Assembly (NCBI RefSeq): GCF_016907455.1
Contig: NZ_JAFBCB010000001.1
Span: 310,001-374,000 of the forward strand
From: Brachybacterium muris
GTDB lineage: Bacteria; Actinomycetota; Actinomycetes; Actinomycetales; Dermabacteraceae
Length of the DNA stretch: 64,000 nt
Direction of reading: 5' to 3'
Shown here: in pieces, positions 60,268-64,000 of the stretch
Layout: every line of letters starts with the position of its first letter
Position numbering within the stretch: the stretch's first letter is position 1
Program-made: the position numbers and the translations under genes
The notes under the pieces: generated by a model
What the model saw: the letters and a program-made list of their open reading frames with translations, nothing else
Told to the model about the DNA's origin: nothing
Databases searched by the model: none

Positions 60268-60307
60268 GGACGCACCTCAGAACCATTTCTGGTTCCCAGA
60301 TGCGTCC
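60268..60307. repeat. Hairpin flanked by tandem repeats
   Basis: GGACGCACCT and AGATGCGTCC pair at nine of ten positions, and an inner GAACC/GGTTC pair closes around ATTTCT. It probably marks the end of the FAD/Fe-S dehydrogenase transcript. Confidence 0.6.
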
Positions 60308-60341
60308 CGCTCCCAGTGTCCCGGCACGATATGGGCGAGCG

Positions 60342-60429
60342 GCGATTGGGCCCCCGCGATCAAGCCCCCGGCGATCAGACCCCCGGTGATCGGGCCCCGG
60401 CGTTCAGGCCCCCAGCGATCAGACCCCCG
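60342..60429. repeat. 15-bp tandem repeat, six copies, over the dehydrogenase stop
   Basis: Units of the form GCGATCAGACCCCCG (14-15 bp) run from 60342 to 60429. On the minus strand the unit nearest the gene contains its TGA (60419-60421), and the others repeat the same GGGGGTCTGATCG context downstream. Confidence 0.75.
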
Positions 60430-63331
60430 ACGGGCGGGTTGCGGCGGCCATCAGCTCCAGCACATGCCGGTACGCCTTCCCGGTCGCGGCCTGCATGCCC
60501 AGCTCGCAGGTGCGGTTCGAGCTCACGTACCACTGGGTGGGGCGGGCAGCGACCTCGGCGGCCTCCCGCGCCGTGGCCGAGGCAGTCAGCTCCGGGTGCA
60601 GCATCCCGCGGTCACCGGCGTAGCCGCAGCAGCCCCAGGCCACCGGCACCACCACATCGTCGGGGTCCTTCACACAGGCGCGAGCCAGGGTCACCAGGTC
60701 ATCGGTGGCACCGAGATGAGTGGTGGAACAGGTGGGGTGGATGGTCACCGACTGCGCGGGCCGGGTCACCGTCAGGCGCTCCAGCATGGTGCGGCGTACC
60801 AGGGTGATCGCGTCGATCACCTTGATCCCGGAACCCTCCAGTGCCACCTGCACACCCTCGGTGCAGCTCATCGCATCGACCACCACCGGCAGGCGGCCCT
60901 GATCGGTGGCCTCCAGCAGCTCCTCCCGCAACCGGGTGCGCATCCGCTCCTTCGCCTTGGTCATGCCCTTGGAGGAGAACGGGGTGCCGCAGCACAGGGA
61001 GGCGGCATCCTCCGGCACCAGCAGGGCCACTCCAGCTCGCTCTGCCAGCTGGGTCAGAGCGGCGGTGGCACCGATGCCGCGGCCCGAGCCCCGGTGCTTC
61101 TGCGCCGATCCGGCGTCCGTGCCCGAGCGCGCGCTGCGGGGCGTCCCGCCCGTCGAACCGGTGCCGTCCGCCCCGCTGCAGCCGCAGTCGCCGCCACAGC
61201 CCGCGCCGGGCCCCTCCGCGGCACCGAACATGGTGTGCACGCACGCGGGCATGAACACGGCCACCACGTCGGCCTTACTGCCCGCACCGATCAACCCGCC
61301 CTTCCGCACCGACCCTCCGCGACGGGGCAGCTCGGGCCGGTAGTCCGGCATGACGTCGGTGCTGATCACCGCACGCGCCAGGCCTGTCGCTGCCCGCGGG
61401 AGGGCCCGGGGCATCGCCCCGGCCACGCTGATCCCGGCCGATGCCACCTGCGTGAGCGCGCCCCAGTGCTTGGAGGCCTGGTCCCAGCCGGCCCTCGCCA
61501 CCGCGCCGGCCTCCTCGGAGCGCAGGCGACGCACCAGGTCGCCGGTGTTGATCGCCACCGGGCAGGTGGTCACGCACATGCCGTCCACGGCGCAGGTCTG
61601 CAGGCCCTGGTAGTCGTAGGCCTTCGCGATCGCCGCAGCGGTCTCCTCGTCGCCGCGCTGCCGGGCCAGCTGCTCCTCGCGGCGCAGAACGATCCGCTGC
61701 CGCGGGGTGAGGGTGAGGTCCTTGCTGGGACACACCGGTTCGCAGTACCCGCACTCCACGCACCGATCGGCCTCCTGCTCGATCTGCACCGTGGGCTTCA
61801 GGTCCTGCATATGGGCCGACGGGTCCTCGGTGAGCACCACCCCCGGGTTCAGCACCCCCGCCGGGTCCACCAGCTGCTTGATCTCGCGCATCACCTGGTA
61901 CAGCTCGGCCCCGTACTGCCGCTCCACGAAGGGGGCCATCGCCCGGCCGGTGCCGTGCTCGGCCTTGAGGTTGCCGCCGTGGCCCAGGATCAGCTCCACC
62001 ATGTCCTCGGTGAACGCCTCGAAGCGGTGTGACCCGTCGCCCAGGTGCTCGTTGAGCAGGAAGTGGATGTTGCCGTCCTTGGCGTGCCCGAAGATCACCG
62101 ACTCCGCGTAGCCGTGACGGTCGAACATCTCCTGCAGGCCCACGCACGTGTCCTCCAGGGCTGGCACCGGAACCACCACGTCCTCCAGCAGGGCCGTGGT
62201 GCCCGTGGGGCGTGCCCCCGCGACCGCCGCGTACAGGCCCTTGCGGGTGGTCCACAGTGCTGCCCGTCGGACCGCGTCGGTGGTCATCTCGAAGGGGGCC
62301 GACAGTGACAGGCCGTCTGCCAGCCGGGCCCCGTCGGCCACCTTCTGCGCGAGCTCCTCGGGGCTGTCGGCCCGTTGCTCCACCAGCAGCGCCGCGTGCT
62401 GATCGACGGTGAGCGCCGCGATCTCCTGCGGGGACCCGGCCAGCTGCTGGGCGGTGAGCAGGGAGCGGGCATCCAGAAGTTCCACGGTGGCGAAACCGGC
62501 GTCGACCACGCCCGGGAGCATGGCGGTGGCGGCCTGCAGCGACGGGGCGGTGAGCAGGCCGGTGGCCACATGCTTCTGCACGGGGACGGTGCGGAACACG
62601 GCGGAGGAGACGAACGCGAGGGTCCCCTCGGAGCCCACCACCAGGTGGGCCAGCACGTCGGCCGGCTCCTCGAAGTCCAGCAGGGCGTTGATCCCGTAGC
62701 CGATGGTGTTCTTCATGGCGAACCGCTCGGTGATGGTGCGGCGCAGTTCGGGGTCCTCGCGCACCTCTCGCATCAGGCGCAGCAGGCCCTCGTGCAGGGC
62801 GGGCTCGTCCTCCCGCAGGCGCGCATTGGCCCCGGGATCGGAGGTGTCCACCACGGTGCCCGAGGGCAGCACGAAGCGCAGAGACTCCAGGGTGCGGTAG
62901 GAGTTCTCCGCGATCCCGGCGGCCATGCCGGAGGAGTTGTTGGCGATCACCCCGCCGATCGTGCAGGCCACCTCGCTGGCCGGGTCCGGGCCCAGCCGCG
63001 TGCCGTGCCGTGCCAGGTGGGCGTTGACCTGCCGCAGCGTCGCCCCCGGCCCCACCTTCACCCGGGCACCGCCGTCCAGCACCTCGATGTCGCGGAAGTG
63101 GCGGCGCACATCGGCCAGCACCTGATCGGACTGGGACTGCCCGGCCAGGCTCGTGCCGCCGGCGCGGAACGTGACAGGGGTGCGGTCGCGGTGGGCGCGG
63201 GCCAGCAGGGCTATGACCTGCGCCTCGCTCTGGGGCGCGGTGACGGCGCGGGGCACCAGCAGGTAGTGGGAGGCATCGTGCGCCTGGGCCCGGCGGGCGA
63301 CGACGTCGGTGTCGAGCACGGGGGTGTCCAT
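60419..63331 (-). CDS. FAD-linked oxidase fused to Fe-S domains (D-lactate/glycolate dehydrogenase type)
   Basis: A 970-residue enzyme. The N-terminal FAD domain has FRAGGTSLAGQSQSDQV and CTIGGVIANNSSGMAAG, followed by the FAD-oxidase C-terminal domain with FGHAKDGNIHFLLNEH. After residue 550 come two 4Fe-4S clusters (CVECGYCEPVCPSKDLT and CAVDGMCVTTCP), then CCG-type cysteine motifs (HPTCSTTHLG, VAWGCCGYAGD). It resembles quinone-linked D-lactate dehydrogenases of actinobacteria. A Cys-rich insertion (CGGDCGCSG) with a disordered tail interrupts the C-terminal part. ATG at 63331 is chosen because the upstream frame is not protein-like. Confidence 0.88.
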   Translation of the reverse strand: MDTPVLDTDVVARRAQAHDASHYLLVPRAVTAPQSEAQVIALLARAHRDRTPVTFRAGGTSLAGQSQSDQVLADVRRHFRDIEVLDGGARVKVGPGATLRQVNAHLARHGTRLGPDPASEVACTIGGVIANNSSGMAAGIAENSYRTLESLRFVLPSGTVVDTSDPGANARLREDEPALHEGLLRLMREVREDPELRRTITERFAMKNTIGYGINALLDFEEPADVLAHLVVGSEGTLAFVSSAVFRTVPVQKHVATGLLTAPSLQAATAMLPGVVDAGFATVELLDARSLLTAQQLAGSPQEIAALTVDQHAALLVEQRADSPEELAQKVADGARLADGLSLSAPFEMTTDAVRRAALWTTRKGLYAAVAGARPTGTTALLEDVVVPVPALEDTCVGLQEMFDRHGYAESVIFGHAKDGNIHFLLNEHLGDGSHRFEAFTEDMVELILGHGGNLKAEHGTGRAMAPFVERQYGAELYQVMREIKQLVDPAGVLNPGVVLTEDPSAHMQDLKPTVQIEQEADRCVECGYCEPVCPSKDLTLTPRQRIVLRREEQLARQRGDEETAAAIAKAYDYQGLQTCAVDGMCVTTCPVAINTGDLVRRLRSEEAGAVARAGWDQASKHWGALTQVASAGISVAGAMPRALPRAATGLARAVISTDVMPDYRPELPRRGGSVRKGGLIGAGSKADVVAVFMPACVHTMFGAAEGPGAGCGGDCGCSGADGTGSTGGTPRSARSGTDAGSAQKHRGSGRGIGATAALTQLAERAGVALLVPEDAASLCCGTPFSSKGMTKAKERMRTRLREELLEATDQGRLPVVVDAMSCTEGVQVALEGSGIKVIDAITLVRRTMLERLTVTRPAQSVTIHPTCSTTHLGATDDLVTLARACVKDPDDVVVPVAWGCCGYAGDRGMLHPELTASATAREAAEVAARPTQWYVSSNRTCELGMQAATGKAYRHVLELMAAATRPSGV

Positions 63332-63475
63332 TACAGGGCCGGGGGAGGGGCGGCGGGATCCGAGGACGCGTGAGGGGCTGTGGCCGAAGGCATGACCCAC
63401 GGTATCCCGGGGGCGCTCGGCGGGCGCAGGGATCGTCCGTCCGACACGCGTGGCAGCGCGGGGCCCATCTCGCCG

Positions 63476-63528
63476 ACGCACGAGAAGGTGTCGGAATGCG
63501 TCGCTCTCAACGACACGGATTCGTGCGT
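63476..63528. repeat. Second palindrome with GCACGA-N5-TGTCGGAATG half-site
   Basis: Arms 63476-63493 and 63511-63528 pair in two blocks of eight and six bases with a four-base bubble. The left arm continues as TGTCGGAATG, as at 11249. It lies between the divergent dehydrogenase and glutaminase genes, where a terminator is not expected. Confidence 0.6.
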
Positions 63529-63619
63529 GGGCCGGTGGATCTGCTCGTCCCGCCGGTTCGATCGGTCCTGGTGCTGTGCGTGGGCTGCGGGGATGGGGAG
63601 CGTCCGCTCGGCAGCCATG

Positions 63620-63625
63620 TATCGT
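63620..63625 (+). promoter_or_regulatory. -10 box (TATCGT) of glutaminase
   Basis: TATCGT ends seven bases before the GTG at 63633, with no ribosome binding site. Confidence 0.5.
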
Positions 63626-63632
63626 CGGCCCT

Positions 63633-64000
63633 GTGTCTGCTGCCTTCCACACCACGCCCGGCTACTCCTTCCACCCCGCCCCGCGGTCCGACCCGGACGA
63701 CGACCGCGACGCCAGCACCCACCCCGACACCGCCCTGCGCACCTACCTGGCGCGCATGGACGATGAGCTGTCCTCGGCCGCTAGCGAGGGCGAGATCCCG
63801 GAGCTCGCGCGCCTCTCCGGGGCCGAGGAGGACCAGATCGGCATCGCCCTGTGCTCGGTGGACGGGGAGATCACCGCGGTGGGCAGCGAGCATGCCTTCC
63901 CGATCCAGTCCATCTCCAAGGCCTTCGCCTACGGCGCCGCGATCGACCTGCACGGCCTGGAGTACGTCAACTCCATCGTGGACGAGGAACCCACCGGGGA
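63633..64000 (+). CDS. glsA: Glutaminase A, N-terminal part
   Basis: The first 122 codons of a serine-dependent glutaminase (the window ends inside it). EGEIPELARLSGAEEDQIGI is followed by ALCSVDGEITAVGSEHAFPI and the catalytic S-x-x-K in QSISKAFAYG, and SIVDEEPTGE leads into the substrate loop. The enzyme hydrolyses glutamine to glutamate and ammonia. A 35-residue polar N-terminal lead (FHPAPRSDPDDDRDASTHPD) is longer than in Escherichia coli. The GTG start follows a -10 box directly. Sulfate-transporter or STAS fusions known in some relatives cannot be checked here. Confidence 0.88.
   Translation, partial: MSAAFHTTPGYSFHPAPRSDPDDDRDASTHPDTALRTYLARMDDELSSAASEGEIPELARLSGAEEDQIGIALCSVDGEITAVGSEHAFPIQSISKAFAYGAAIDLHGLEYVNSIVDEEPTG

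Overview
The window is a stretch of high-GC, densely coded actinobacterial chromosome. The GC-rich third codon positions, many GTG starts, TANNNT -10 boxes placed 6-7 nt before start codons (leaderless transcripts), a CsoR-type copper operator, an LARTG sortase signal and an actinobacterial alpha/beta-hydrolase membrane protein all fit Micrococcales. A Brachybacterium-like (Dermabacteraceae) host is my best guess, made from general protein character and not from a search. I saw no rRNA, tRNA, CRISPR array or phage.

Layout. 1-1480: PadR regulator, ABC ATPase and the start of an FtsX-like permease. 1600-4750: small accessory genes, namely a DoxX-like protein, a YefM antitoxin whose RelE-type toxin is reduced to a stub, a GNAT enzyme, a two-half GNAT-like protein and an intact hicAB pair. 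4754-11161: amidohydrolase, an ABC-2 exporter with its own histidine kinase and response regulator, and a BASS-like transporter. 11249-16505: copper ATPase gene copA behind a CsoR box, split by an insertion sequence. 16507-22385: unknown protein, ABC exporter, then an SPFH/zinc-ribbon/small-membrane-protein cluster. 22459-41138: mostly metabolic and housekeeping genes (a frameshifted FAD dehydrogenase, oxidoreductases, sulfurtransferase, BCCT transporter, mtnN, lysoplasmalogenase, argS, yccF, NCS2 permease). 41140-50505: a decayed accessory island with a WXG100-calpain-like polymorphic toxin relic, lipoproteins and an SDR fusion, hit by two more copies of the same insertion sequence. 50682-60057: two pullulanase genes, one a 2129-residue wall-anchored amylase-pullulanase with a collagen-like stalk, the other without a signal peptide. 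60419-64000: a D-lactate/glycolate-type FAD/Fe-S dehydrogenase and the start of glutaminase.

The main dynamic element is a 2581-bp IS21-family insertion sequence in three copies of equal length with identical encoded proteins (13698-16278, 41497-44077, 46985-49565). Each is flanked by a 5-6 bp target duplication and each interrupts a gene. A 13-bp inverted repeat in front of istA encloses its ribosome binding site, with a -10-like box in the loop, which suggests fold-back protection against read-through expression. Each interrupted gene can be rejoined across the element.

Non-coding structure worth notice: a palindrome family sharing GCACGA-N5-TGTCG half-sites (11249, 63476); tandem repeats of 15-27 bp in intergenic DNA, often containing the stop codon of the neighbouring gene and next to long hairpins (11346, 27535, 50488, 60181, 60342); a perfect 20-bp tandem duplication upstream of the BCCT transporter; and a consistent leaderless promoter layout at about a dozen genes. 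The exported amylase-pullulanase, the pullulanase without a signal peptide and two TGCAAGAA boxes suggest an alpha-glucan utilisation locus, though no transporter or regulator for it lies in the window.
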